Translations under genes and position numbers: made by a program
Part shown: positions 43,126 to 53,756 of the stretch, one piece after another
How positions within the stretch are numbered: position 1 is the stretch's first letter
How the letters are laid out: the number at the start of each line of letters is the position of its first letter
The notes under the pieces: generated by a model
Databases searched by the model: none
Seen by the model: the letters and a program-made list of their open reading frames with translations, nothing else
Told to the model about the DNA's origin: nothing
NCBI GenBank assembly: GCA_029262115.1
Contig: JAJCZZ010000024.1
Coordinates: forward strand, 62,001-126,000
Reading direction: 5' to 3'
Length of the DNA: 64,000 nucleotides
From: Gemmatimonadota bacterium
GTDB taxonomy: Bacteria; Gemmatimonadota; Gemmatimonadetes; Longimicrobiales; Gaopeijiaceae

Positions 43126-43610
43126 ATGGCTCCCACGGGGGTGTCGAAGAGCACGTCGCCCCGGAAACGGTAGTGGAGTTCCCTGTTACGGAGAAGGCGA
43201 AGAAGCGCGGACCCTACCTGCTTGTGACTGAAGGGCACACTGAGTTCGACGCACGCCGAGTCGTTGGCGGTGACGCGGACAACCCGTTCGACTTCTCCTT
43301 CCGCGAGTCGCTTCCAGTCGTCGGACGCGTCAGACTCGTTGTCCGCGAAGTCGACCTCGTAGCGAAAGGCTTCCGCGACCAGGTCGAAGCCATTGGAGTT
43401 GGCCACGTCCACCGCCAGGTCGACGGTCCCGCCGGTCAGGCCGATCGAACCGAGACGAACCTCGGCTACCCGAACCTCCGGCCGCTCGAAAACGAGCGAG
43501 CAGGCGGAAGCTGCGCACGCAGCCAGGAGGCAGAAGACACCCAAGGCGTCGCGCCAACCGTTGCCGATGCGCCGCCGCCTGTCGTCCCCCTGTCTCGCGC
43601 TACTCGCCAC
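43086..43610 (-). CDS. LEA2/WHy-domain lipoprotein
   Basis: 174 residues from GTG 43610, overlapping the rarA stop by 11 bases. A lipoprotein-type signal (GVFCLLAACAASACSLVF at about 24-41) ends in a lipobox, with the Cys before SLVF. The LEA2/WHy domain follows: RPEVRVAEVRLGSIGLTGGT, VDLAVDVANSNGFDLVAEAF, then YEVDFADNESD. The family, first known as plant desiccation proteins, occurs in many bacteria as periplasmic or outer-membrane lipoproteins possibly tied to stress tolerance. Function here is unknown. Confidence 0.8.
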   Translation of the reverse strand: MASSARQGDDRRRRIGNGWRDALGVFCLLAACAASACSLVFERPEVRVAEVRLGSIGLTGGTVDLAVDVANSNGFDLVAEAFRYEVDFADNESDASDDWKRLAEGEVERVVRVTANDSACVELSVPFSHKQVGSALLRLLRNRELHYRFRGDVLFDTPVGAMWVPFDRTGLVRP

Positions 43611-44970
43611 CGTTCGACTGCTCCCGGCGCCGGGCCCACCAATCCAGCCGCTCCCCGATCGTTTTCTCGTATCCGAAACGACTGGGCTCGTAGAACTGCG
43701 ACCCCTCCAGCCGCTCCGGCAGATACGCCTGCGAGGCCACGCCGTCCGGTTCGTCAGGATCGTAGCGGTATCCCTCGCCGTACCCGAGGTCCTTCATCAA
43801 CCCGGTCGGGGCGTTGCGAATATGGAAGGGGACCGCGTCACCCGGGCTCTCGCGCGCCGCCCCCATCGCGGCCCACCATCCCTTGTACAGCCGGTTCGAC
43901 TTGGGGGCGGTGGCCAGGTAGACCGTGGCTTCCGCCAGAGCCAGCTCTCCCTCCGGAGAGCCGAGGAACTGAAAGGCGTTTCGAGCGGCGATACAAACTT
44001 CGAGCGCGCGCGGGTCCGCCATTCCAATGTCCTCCACGGCCATGCGCACGAGCCTCCGTGCGATGTAGAGCGGGTCCTCGCCCCCGGCCAGCATGCGCGC
44101 CAACCAGTAGAGCGAGGCGTCCGGGTCCGATCCGCGCACCGACTTGTGCAGCGCGGAGATCAGGTTGTAGTGCTCTTCGCCGCCCTTGTCGTACGTCGCG
44201 AAGCGGTGCTGCAGCGCCTCTCGAGCGGCCTCCACGGACACGCTCCCACCAGGGCCGACCAAGCGGGCCGCGGCCTCCAGGGCACCGAGCCCCCGCCGAG
44301 CATCGCCGTCGGACGCTTCGGCCAGGAACTCGAGTGCGGCGGCTTCGATCGAGACGGAATGGCCGAGGCCGCGGGGCGAGGCGACTGCCTCGGCGAGGAT
44401 TTCCTCGAGCGCCTCGCGCCCGAGCGGGTTCAGCACGTAGACAGGGGCGCGGGACAGGAGCGGCCGAACGATCTCGAAAGACGGGTTTTCCGTGGTCGCG
44501 CCGATCAAGGTGATGGTCCCCGCCTCGACGTGCGGGAGGAAGGCGTCCTGCTGTGCCTTGTTGAACCGGTGGATCTCATCGCAGAAGAGGATCGTGCGCC
44601 GCTGGGTGGCGCGCAGCCGTTCGGCGGCCTCGGCAATGATCTCGCGGACTCGAGCGATGCCTTCGGTCACGGCGCTGAACGGGACGAACTTGACCGCCGT
44701 CTCCCTCGCGATCAGCCGGGCGAGCGTCGTCTTCCCGCTCCCCGGAGGGCCCCACAGGATCATGCTTGCCGGACGGCCCGAGTCCAACATCGCGCGAATG
44801 GCCTTACCCGGCCCGAGGAGGTGGTCCTGCCCGCGAAACTCCGCCAAGGCGTCGGGACGCATGCGGGCGGCCAGCGGCGCGTTCGGGTCAACCTCGCGCG
44901 AAACAGCGTCCTTGCCGCCGCTGTCCCCGACGCCCTCGCCGTCTTCCCGGAACAGGTCGAGGTCAGACAT
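43600..44970 (-). CDS. rarA: replication-associated recombination ATPase RarA (MgsA)
   Basis: 456 residues from ATG 44970, overlapping the cca stop by 8 bases. AAA+ protein acting at stalled forks. Motifs: LAARMRPDALAEFRGQDHLL, Walker A LWGPPGSGKTTLAR, then ERLRATQRRTILFCDEIHRF, sensor 1 LIGATTENPSFEI and LLSRAPVYVLNPL. The C-terminal half has YNLISALHKSVRGSDPDASL and LARMLAGGEDPLYIARRLVR, followed by AMGAARESPGDAVPFHIRNAP. Complete for the MgsA family. Confidence 0.94.
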   Translation of the reverse strand: MSDLDLFREDGEGVGDSGGKDAVSREVDPNAPLAARMRPDALAEFRGQDHLLGPGKAIRAMLDSGRPASMILWGPPGSGKTTLARLIARETAVKFVPFSAVTEGIARVREIIAEAAERLRATQRRTILFCDEIHRFNKAQQDAFLPHVEAGTITLIGATTENPSFEIVRPLLSRAPVYVLNPLGREALEEILAEAVASPRGLGHSVSIEAAALEFLAEASDGDARRGLGALEAAARLVGPGGSVSVEAAREALQHRFATYDKGGEEHYNLISALHKSVRGSDPDASLYWLARMLAGGEDPLYIARRLVRMAVEDIGMADPRALEVCIAARNAFQFLGSPEGELALAEATVYLATAPKSNRLYKGWWAAMGAARESPGDAVPFHIRNAPTGLMKDLGYGEGYRYDPDEPDGVASQAYLPERLEGSQFYEPSRFGYEKTIGERLDWWARRREQSNGGE

Positions 44971-46222
44971 GTCCTTCTTCCATAAAACGGCCCACCTCGG
45001 CCTCGAGCGTCTCCGGAACGTTCTGGGACGGATCCTCGAGGACCACGTCGAGCAACCGCGCAAAGATCCCCTTGTAGGCAGGCCCGGGCTTGATGCCCAA
45101 CCGCATGAGATCCCGTCCGCCCAGCGCCAGATCTCCGACCGCGAGCGGCGGGCCGGTCCGGAAGACGGCCTTCACTCGCCTCCACGCGTCCACGACATCC
45201 CTCGGGTCGGCACCGGCACCGACCCGGGCCCGGGCAAGCGAAACGCGGGCGACCGCCTCGACGTGCCGGCGTCCGACCACGGACAGCCACCGCCGGATAT
45301 CGGAGTCCCGGGCGGAAGGTCCCGGGAGGTCAGGCGCCTCGACCCGCCGCGCGACCGTATCCGTCTGAAGGTTGGAGAGGCGCAAACGTACGAGCATCTG
45401 GGCCGCCTCCTTGCCGGACAGCCCGTGCAGGAGGGCCGTGAGTCGGAGGAACGGGCGACCCATCGGCAGATGATCGACGCTGTCCATGCGCACCGACCAG
45501 TCCGGCTCCGATGCCTGCGCGGCGACTTCGGGGTGCAGGACCGCCAGGGCCCCGGACTCGACGTACAGGTCGAGCGTGACCGACGGCATCGGGTCGCCGT
45601 CCAGGACCTTCAGCAGTTCGTCGCGAATCCGCTCGACGGACAGCTCCACGAGGCGCGGCGCAGCACCCACTAATGCGGACCATGTCGGTCCGTCGATGTC
45701 CAGGCCGAATCGGCCGGAGAAGCGAAGCGCGCGTAGGATCCGGAGGTAGTCCTCCCGGAATCGCTCCACGGGGTCTCCGACCGTGCGCAAGACCCCGTCC
45801 CGGAGGTCGCAGGCCCCGTCGTAGGGGTCGAAGAGTTCTTCTCGGAGAGGGTGCCAGGCGATAGCATTGATCGTGAAGTCGCGCCGGGCCAGGTCATCCA
45901 CCAGCCGGTCGGAGAACTCCACAACGGCGTGCCGCCCATCGGTGTCGACGTCTTTGCGAAACGTCGTCACTTCGTACATGGTCCCGTCGGGTGTCAACAC
46001 CCCTACCGTCCCGTGGGCGATTCCCACCGGCACCGTGCGGCGGAACAGCTTCCGGACCCGACCAGGGGAAGCCTGGGTGGTCAAGTCCCAGTCGCCGGCT
46101 CGGCGCCCCAGCAGGATATCGCGAATCGCACCGCCCACCGTCCACGTCTCGTGCCCGGCATCTTCGAGGGTCCGGACGATGTCGACCACGGCGGCCGGCA
46201 CCGGAATGCGCCGCTCGTTCAC
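44963..46222 (-). CDS. cca: CCA-adding enzyme / poly(A) polymerase family nucleotidyltransferase
   Basis: 419 residues from GTG 46222, overlapping the SDR stop (GTGA); the longer frame is antisense-like Arg-rich text. Catalytic core: WTVGGAIRDILLGRRAGDWD with the metal-binding DWD, LTTQASPGRVRKLFRRTVPV, then RRDFTINAIAWHPLREELFD and ILRALRFSGRFGLDI. It adds CCA to tRNA 3' ends, needed because the tRNA here lacks it. The C-terminal half is helical and lacks a clear HD motif. Class II, normal length. Confidence 0.92.
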   Translation of the reverse strand: MNERRIPVPAAVVDIVRTLEDAGHETWTVGGAIRDILLGRRAGDWDLTTQASPGRVRKLFRRTVPVGIAHGTVGVLTPDGTMYEVTTFRKDVDTDGRHAVVEFSDRLVDDLARRDFTINAIAWHPLREELFDPYDGACDLRDGVLRTVGDPVERFREDYLRILRALRFSGRFGLDIDGPTWSALVGAAPRLVELSVERIRDELLKVLDGDPMPSVTLDLYVESGALAVLHPEVAAQASEPDWSVRMDSVDHLPMGRPFLRLTALLHGLSGKEAAQMLVRLRLSNLQTDTVARRVEAPDLPGPSARDSDIRRWLSVVGRRHVEAVARVSLARARVGAGADPRDVVDAWRRVKAVFRTGPPLAVGDLALGGRDLMRLGIKPGPAYKGIFARLLDVVLEDPSQNVPETLEAEVGRFMEEGHV

Positions 46223-46983
46223 CCCACCAACACCGCCCCACCATTCACATTCAGGATCTCTCCCGTGATGTGGCGTGCCAGCGGGGAGCACAGGAAGGCG
46301 ATCGGCCCCGCGATGTCGTCCGCCGTGGCGATCCGGCCGAGAGGAATCCCGGCCTCCACGGCTGCACGCACGCCTCCCGCGAAGGCCGGCGCCGCCATTT
46401 CCGTGTCGATCCATCCCGGGGCCACGCAGTTCACGGTGATCCCACGGGGCGCCAACTCCACGCAGAACCCCTTCACCAAGGAGATCATCGCCCCCTTCGT
46501 TGCGGCATAGTCCGCATGGAACGCCTCGCCCCGCTGGCCGGCCGTGCTCCCGACCAGGACGATCCGGCCGTCATCCCGGATCCGGCGTGCCGCGGCCCGG
46601 CACGTGTAGAAGATCGAATGCAGGTTCGCTTCGACCGTACGGTGCCAGCGTTCATCCGACATCTCGGACATGGCCACGTCATCCACGGGCCAGATCCCGT
46701 GGTTGCCGACGAAGATGTCGAGGCCCTCGAACCGACGGTCCGCTTCGTCGAAGAGCCGCTCCACCGCCGATGGGTCGGACAGATCGCCGCCGAACGACCA
46801 GGCGTGTACGCCGGTGCAGGACAACTCATCCACGACCCGTTGTGCATCCTCTGCCCGGCTGCGGTAGGCGATGCCGACGTCCGCGCCGGCCCGGGCCAGG
46901 AGCATGGCCGTCGCACGGCCCACGCCACGTGAGCCGCCGGTGACCACGGCGCACATCCCGCTCAGATCGAGGAGGCCGCTCAT
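46219..46983 (-). CDS. short-chain dehydrogenase/reductase
   Basis: 254 residues from ATG 46983 (ATGA overlap with the upstream gene). Classical SDR: cofactor loop VVTGGSRGVGRATAMLLARAG at about 13-33, FGGDLSDPSAVERLFDEADR, then VGNHGIWPV (N-x-G), catalytic Ser in VLVGSTAGQRGEAFH and YAATKGAMISL (Tyr-x-x-x-Lys), and PGWIDTEMAAPAF. The end TGEILNVNGGAVLVG is FabG-like. Substrate unknown. Sits in the overlapping chain between the GmhA fusion and cca. Confidence 0.88.
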   Translation of the reverse strand: MSGLLDLSGMCAVVTGGSRGVGRATAMLLARAGADVGIAYRSRAEDAQRVVDELSCTGVHAWSFGGDLSDPSAVERLFDEADRRFEGLDIFVGNHGIWPVDDVAMSEMSDERWHRTVEANLHSIFYTCRAAARRIRDDGRIVLVGSTAGQRGEAFHADYAATKGAMISLVKGFCVELAPRGITVNCVAPGWIDTEMAAPAFAGGVRAAVEAGIPLGRIATADDIAGPIAFLCSPLARHITGEILNVNGGAVLVG

Positions 46984-48002
46984 GACAGATCCGACTCCCC
47001 GGGCGGCTCCGCCGGCATCCACTTCCCTCCAAGCTCCTCGTGATGATGCCGCTCGGACAAAAGGATCTCCTCGATGATCGTGACCGTCGCTTCGTCCCGG
47101 ACGATGCGCGCGGCGGCCTCGTACCAAGCGATCTCATCTGCCTCCCGCGTCCGCGCCGTGTCCTCCCAATCGTCCAGGGGAGGCACGCTCCCTGGTGCGA
47201 CCCTCCCAGATTCCAGCGCCTCGCCGAGTTCCAGCAATCGGGCTGACAACCGGGACACATGGTGTTGCTCATCGGCAAGCAGTCCGTTCAGGCGCTCTGC
47301 CGCGGCCACGTCGTCTGCTTCGTCGGCCATGCCCGCAAGCGTGCGATAGAAGGCGGCCTGCGCGCGCTCGCGTCGCCGCCCCTCGCGCAGAAGCTGCACC
47401 AGCTCGCTCATTCCGTTCTCCTCTCGCCACCAGTGGTCCACGGCATCGCAGACCATGTGACCGATCAAGATATGCATCTCCTGACCCCTGGCCGTCGACG
47501 ACGTCGGGACGACGATGACGTGGTCGACTTCATCGCGAAGCCGTCCCCCACCCCGCGCCGTGAGCGCCGCCGTGTGGGCGCCCATGTCGCGGGCCGCACG
47601 CGCCGCTCGAATCACGTTCTCGGACTCGCCGCTCGTGCTCAGGCCGATCAACAGGTCGCCGGCCCGTGCAAGCCCACGCACTTGACGCGCGAATATCTCG
47701 TCGAAGCCCAGATCGTTCGCTCCGGCGGTCAGGATCGACGTGTCGGTCGTCAGGGCGATGGCAGGCAGAGACGCCCTCTCGCTTTCGAATCGGACCACGT
47801 ATTCGGCCGCTAGATGCTGTGCGTCAGCGGCGGATCCACCATTTCCGCACAGGAGGATCTTTCCGCCCGCTCGCAGCGTCTCCAACACGAGATCCGACAG
47901 CGTGATGATGTCGTCCATCAACTCGACCCGGCACCGCTCGACCAGTTCGGTGGCGACGCTGAACGTCGCGGCGAAGCGTTCCCGACGTCCCTGCGCGCTC
48001 AA
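46980..48002 (-). CDS. GmhA-like phosphoheptose isomerase fused to a ferritin-like domain
   Basis: 340 residues from TTG 48002 (TTGA overlap). Residues 1-195 are a sedoheptulose-7-phosphate isomerase: LLCGNGGSAADAQHLAAEYV at 50-69, LIGLSTSGESENVIRAA, and RGQEMHILIGHMVCDAVD. The zinc ligands of E. coli GmhA align with His63, Glu67, Gln174 and His182. Residues 199-325 form four helices with a di-iron-like pattern: Glu212 (RRERAQAAFYRTL), Glu245/His248 (ADEQHHVSRL), Glu290 (READEIAWYEAAARI) and Glu317/His320 (LLSERHHHEEL). GmhA makes the heptose precursor for lipopolysaccharide. The ferritin-like tail is unusual; it may bind iron, or be purely structural. Confidence 0.85.
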   Translation of the reverse strand: MSAQGRRERFAATFSVATELVERCRVELMDDIITLSDLVLETLRAGGKILLCGNGGSAADAQHLAAEYVVRFESERASLPAIALTTDTSILTAGANDLGFDEIFARQVRGLARAGDLLIGLSTSGESENVIRAARAARDMGAHTAALTARGGGRLRDEVDHVIVVPTSSTARGQEMHILIGHMVCDAVDHWWREENGMSELVQLLREGRRRERAQAAFYRTLAGMADEADDVAAAERLNGLLADEQHHVSRLSARLLELGEALESGRVAPGSVPPLDDWEDTARTREADEIAWYEAAARIVRDEATVTIIEEILLSERHHHEELGGKWMPAEPPGESDLS

Positions 48003-48826
48003 AGGTCGTCCGTCCCCAACATGCTCTTCACCTTCGCCCAGAAGCCCTGCTCCGGGGGGAGCGGCGCGACCGGGAGCGGAAGTTCGTCGCGAAAGACCCG
48101 GGCTGGATTCGTCAGCGCCAGATGGCCGAGTGCCTCGCCCGCACCCAGGTCATGCAGAAGTTCACGCGCCTCGGACTCATAGATCTTTCGGTCCGGCCGC
48201 CCGTGGAAGTCCGACGCGAGGTAGTCCACCCATCCGCGTCGGAGAAGGCGCATGGCGGTCGACTTCGCGTCGGCTCCGTATCGCCCGTCGAGCGAGCCAT
48301 AGTTCACCTGCAAGAACGCCCCCGCCGCGCGCCACTGCACGGCCAGGTCGAGCTCCTTGTCGATGCCGATGTATCGCTCGGGGTGCGCGATGATCGGCCG
48401 AAATCCGCCGGCGACGATTCTCCGGATGACCTGGATCGTCCCAGGCGGGAGATGGAGTCGCGGCCACTCGACCAGTACGAACGATGTCCCCGCCAAGCGC
48501 ATCCGGGGGTCGTCGAACGTCACGTCGGGCACATCGAGCATGACCTCGTGACCGCGGCGGAACTCGATCTCGGGAAAGCGTAGTCCGACGGCCTCCGCGG
48601 CCGCGTCGAACGCGCGGTCGACCTCGCTCAGCCGTGCTTCGAGCGCTTCCGGGGAGTGCGTCAACGACCCGTCGAGGTGCGGTGTCGTGATGATCTTCCG
48701 AATCCCGAATCGGGACAGGCGCTCCACCGACGTCAGCGTGTCGTCCAGGTCACGGGATCCGTCATCGACACCCGGCACCAGGTGGCTGTGGATATCCGCA
48801 AGGGATGCCGGATCGCTGTCGTTCAC
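47999..48826 (-). CDS. CpsB/YwqE-type PHP tyrosine-protein phosphatase
   Basis: 275 residues, GTG start overlapping the 85-residue gene (GTGA). PHP metal motifs: DIHSHLVPGVDDGSRDLDDT at 11-30, ITTPHLDGSL, RRGHEVML, PIIAHPERY and YLASDFHGRPDR. These match the CpsB/Wzb-like phosphatases that dephosphorylate BY-kinases controlling capsule and exopolysaccharide export. Its neighbour makes heptose phosphate, suggesting surface polysaccharide. No BY-kinase or export gene is in the window, though the SPOR protein at 24-26 kb has a related decayed domain. Confidence 0.9.
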   Translation of the reverse strand: MNDSDPASLADIHSHLVPGVDDGSRDLDDTLTSVERLSRFGIRKIITTPHLDGSLTHSPEALEARLSEVDRAFDAAAEAVGLRFPEIEFRRGHEVMLDVPDVTFDDPRMRLAGTSFVLVEWPRLHLPPGTIQVIRRIVAGGFRPIIAHPERYIGIDKELDLAVQWRAAGAFLQVNYGSLDGRYGADAKSTAMRLLRRGWVDYLASDFHGRPDRKIYESEARELLHDLGAGEALGHLALTNPARVFRDELPLPVAPLPPEQGFWAKVKSMLGTDDL

Positions 48827-49076
48827 CTGCGTACCGATGAGACCTCCGACACCAGTTCGGTCAGGGTGACCTCAGGGTCGCCGCGTCCGTCCAACACCTC
48901 GACGCACGCACGGGTGATCAGTGCGTCGGCCGCCAACAACCACCACGCGCTGTCCCTGCTCGCTCCGTTCGCGCCGCCCGCCTTGTCGAGCGCCGCCCGC
49001 CCGCCCGTCAGCGGGTCGCCGACCAGGCCCTCACGCCTAAGGAACTCCTCGAGCCCATCCGGCGCCGACGCCCCCG

Positions 49077-49080
<4 letters not shown>
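48823..49080 (-). CDS. 85-residue hypothetical protein
   Basis: TTG start overlapping the alaS stop (TTGA), stop overlapping the CpsB-type start (GTGA), so it is translationally coupled at both ends, which supports it as real. Two helical parts: APDGLEEFLRREGLVGDPLT at about 6-25 and SAWWLLAADALITRACVEVL at about 44-63, ending VTLTELVSEVSSVRR. No family is recognised. In many bacteria recX lies between recA and alaS; this protein sits after alaS and shows no RecX-like repeat. Confidence 0.6.
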
Positions 49081-51731
<2,651 letters not shown>

Positions 51732-51873
51732 AGCGCTCGCGTGGAGGTCTGTCCGAGAGTCGATGCGAGCCCTGAACATAACGGCTCATCCCCCATTCCG
51801 TCCCGAGCGTATCCCCGGCCCGCCGCCGGATCGGTTCCCACCGCGCCAGTCGGCTCAGCTACGCAGAGGCTCG

Positions 51874-52935
51874 CTAAACCTCCGCGACCTCCTGATCCTC
51901 CACGTCGGCTTTGGCGGCTTCCTCCTGTTCACCGCCAGGCAGTCCGAGCTTGGTCCGTAGACGCAACTCGATCTCGTCGGCAATATCCGGATTCTCCTTG
52001 AGAAAGATCTTTGCGTTCTCCTTACCCTGACCCAGCCGCAGATCCCCGTAGGAGAGCCAGGAGCCCGCCTTGTCGACGATGTCGTTCTCCACGCCCAGGT
52101 CGATCAAAAGCCCCGTGTGGCTGATGCCCTCGTTGTACTGAATGTCGAATTCAGCCTGGCGAAAGGGCGGCGCACACTTGTTCTTGACCACCTTCACGCG
52201 GGTCCGGTTGCCCACGACGTCCTGACCATCCTTGATGGCCCCGATCCGTCGGATGTCCAGTCGAAGCGCTGCGTAGAACTTGAGCGCGCGACCTCCAGAG
52301 GTCGTCTCCGGGCTGCCAAACATGACCCCGACCTTCTCTCGGATCTGGTTCGTGAAGATGACCGAAGTGTGTGAGCGGTTCACCGCGCCCGTGAGCTTCC
52401 GGAGGGCCTGACTCATCAGCCTGGCCTGCAGACCGACATGGGTGTCGCCCATCTCGCCCTCGATCTCGGCCCTCGGCACCAGTGCTGCCACCGAATCGAT
52501 GACGACCACGTCCACGGCGCTGCTGCGGATCAGGACCTCGGCGATCTCCAGCGCCTGCTCCCCGGTGTCCGGCTGAGAGACGAGCAGGTTGTCGACATCG
52601 ACTCCGAGCTTCCGACAATACGCAACGTCCAGCGCATGTTCGGCGTCGACGAACGCGGCGATGCCCCCGAGGCGCTGGGCGTTGGCGATGACGTGTAGGC
52701 ACACGGTCGTCTTCCCGGACGACTCAGGTCCGTAGATCTCACTGATACGGCCCCGCGGAAAGCCGCCGATACCGATGGCAGCGTCCAGATTGAGCGCCCC
52801 CGTGGGGATGGCCTCTACGGGCGCGATGGCGCCGTCCACTCCCATCCGCATGATCGAGCCCTTCCCATACGATCGCTCGATCTGGGTGATGGCCGTACTG
52901 AGCGCCTTGGCTTTCTCCTGGCTGACTTCCGCCAT
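51874..52935 (-). CDS. recA: recombinase RecA
   Basis: 353 residues. Motifs: [20 protein letters not shown] at about 11-30, Walker [59 protein letters not shown] and the loop L2 region [18 protein letters not shown]. The acidic C-terminal tail is [16 protein letters not shown]. It forms filaments on single-stranded DNA for recombination and SOS. I found no clear LexA box upstream, so SOS control is not shown. Confidence 0.97.
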   Translation of the reverse strand: MAEVSQEKAKALSTAITQIERSYGKGSIMRMGVDGAIAPVEAIPTGALNLDAAIGIGGFPRGRISEIYGPESSGKTTVCLHVIANAQRLGGIAAFVDAEHALDVAYCRKLGVDVDNLLVSQPDTGEQALEIAEVLIRSSAVDVVVIDSVAALVPRAEIEGEMGDTHVGLQARLMSQALRKLTGAVNRSHTSVIFTNQIREKVGVMFGSPETTSGGRALKFYAALRLDIRRIGAIKDGQDVVGNRTRVKVVKNKCAPPFRQAEFDIQYNEGISHTGLLIDLGVENDIVDKAGSWLSYGDLRLGQGKENAKIFLKENPDIADEIELRLRTKLGLPGGEQEEAAKADVEDQEVAEV

Positions 52936-53204
52936 CGTTTCTCGCCTGTTCTGTGGACCGGGAAATGGACGTCACTCGTGGAACTTCGACAATGTACCGG
53001 ACCCGAAGATAATGCGAAAGTCCATGAAACTCGCCCAGGTCCGCACGCCGGGAACATAGGGTGGGATCCGGGACTCAGGAATGCTCGACCGTGGCGCTCG
53101 ACGCACCGGCCTTCCCGTAGGCGGGTGGCTTGATGCTTGCAGGCGCGGCCGCCACACGCCCAAGTTCGGTACAACCCTCCCCTCGGCATCCGCGTGGAGC
53201 CTGC

Positions 53205-53621
53205 ATGACGGAAGCGAATCGCACACGCCGCCGCCTTCGATTCGACGAAGTACGACACGACGTCGGGGCGGACGGTCGGTGTCGGATCGGGGTAGCCCTC
53301 GAGTGGAAGGGAGAGACGTTCCTGGCCGAAGTCGATGGCCTGGAAACACCCCAGGGTCGACTTCGGGCCTGTGCGGTCGCGACCCTGAACGCCGTGATGG
53401 CCGCCACGCCCGCGGTCCGATTCGAGCTGGCGGGAATCAAGTCGGTGCGCGCCTTCGACGGATGGGTGGTGGTGTGCCGGGTGAATGCCACGGATTCGGA
53501 CCGCACCTATCGGCTCCTCGGCTCGGCGGCGTGCGAGGAGGAGACCATGCTCGGTCGCTGTACGGCTCGCTCGGTCCTGGACGCGATCAACCGGGTCCTG
53601 GACAAGCATCTGTCCGACTGA
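53205..53621 (+). CDS. hypothetical protein, about 138 residues
   Basis: ATG 53205 has GGAG 7-8 bases upstream and starts MTEANRTRRRLRFDEVRHDV. Beta strands GRCRIGVALEWKGETFLAEV and an RACAVATLNAVMAA helix repeat the pattern of a small alpha-beta sandwich: a second pair follows as FELAGIKSVRAFDGWVVVCR and GRCTARSVLDAINRVLDKHL. No family name is secure. Codon use is like its neighbours, so it is probably real. It ends before a strong two-way terminator. Confidence 0.65.
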   Translation: MTEANRTRRRLRFDEVRHDVGADGRCRIGVALEWKGETFLAEVDGLETPQGRLRACAVATLNAVMAATPAVRFELAGIKSVRAFDGWVVVCRVNATDSDRTYRLLGSAACEEETMLGRCTARSVLDAINRVLDKHLSD

Positions 53622-53688
53622 GGCACCTGCCGGAGCCGGCAGCCCCCCACGTCCGGCCTCTCCCCCCTGTAGCGCCCCCCCCCGAATA

Positions 53689-53728
53689 CGAAGAGGCCCG
53701 CCCGGCTAACGCCGGACGGGCCTCTTCG
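53689..53728. terminator. bidirectional intrinsic terminator
   Basis: GAAGAGGCCCG (53690-53700) and CGGGCCTCTTC (53717-53727) form a perfect outer stem, with CCGG/CCGG inside and loop CTAACG. It lies between the converging hypothetical gene (stop 53621) and outer-membrane gene (stop 53757). The outer A/T-rich pairs and following GTT make it usable from both sides. Confidence 0.8.
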
Positions 53729-53756
53729 TTGTCCCTCTCAGGTCAGGTCGACCCGA

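Noticed and set aside
51732-51873. Regulatory RNA (T-box type) before alaS
   Set aside because: The gap is short and shows no T-box sequence or specifier-like structure.
52936-53100. LexA/SOS box upstream of recA
   Set aside because: No convincing GAAC-N4-GTTC, CTG-N10-CAG or GTTC-N7-GTTC site was found, only half-matches such as GAAGTTCC.
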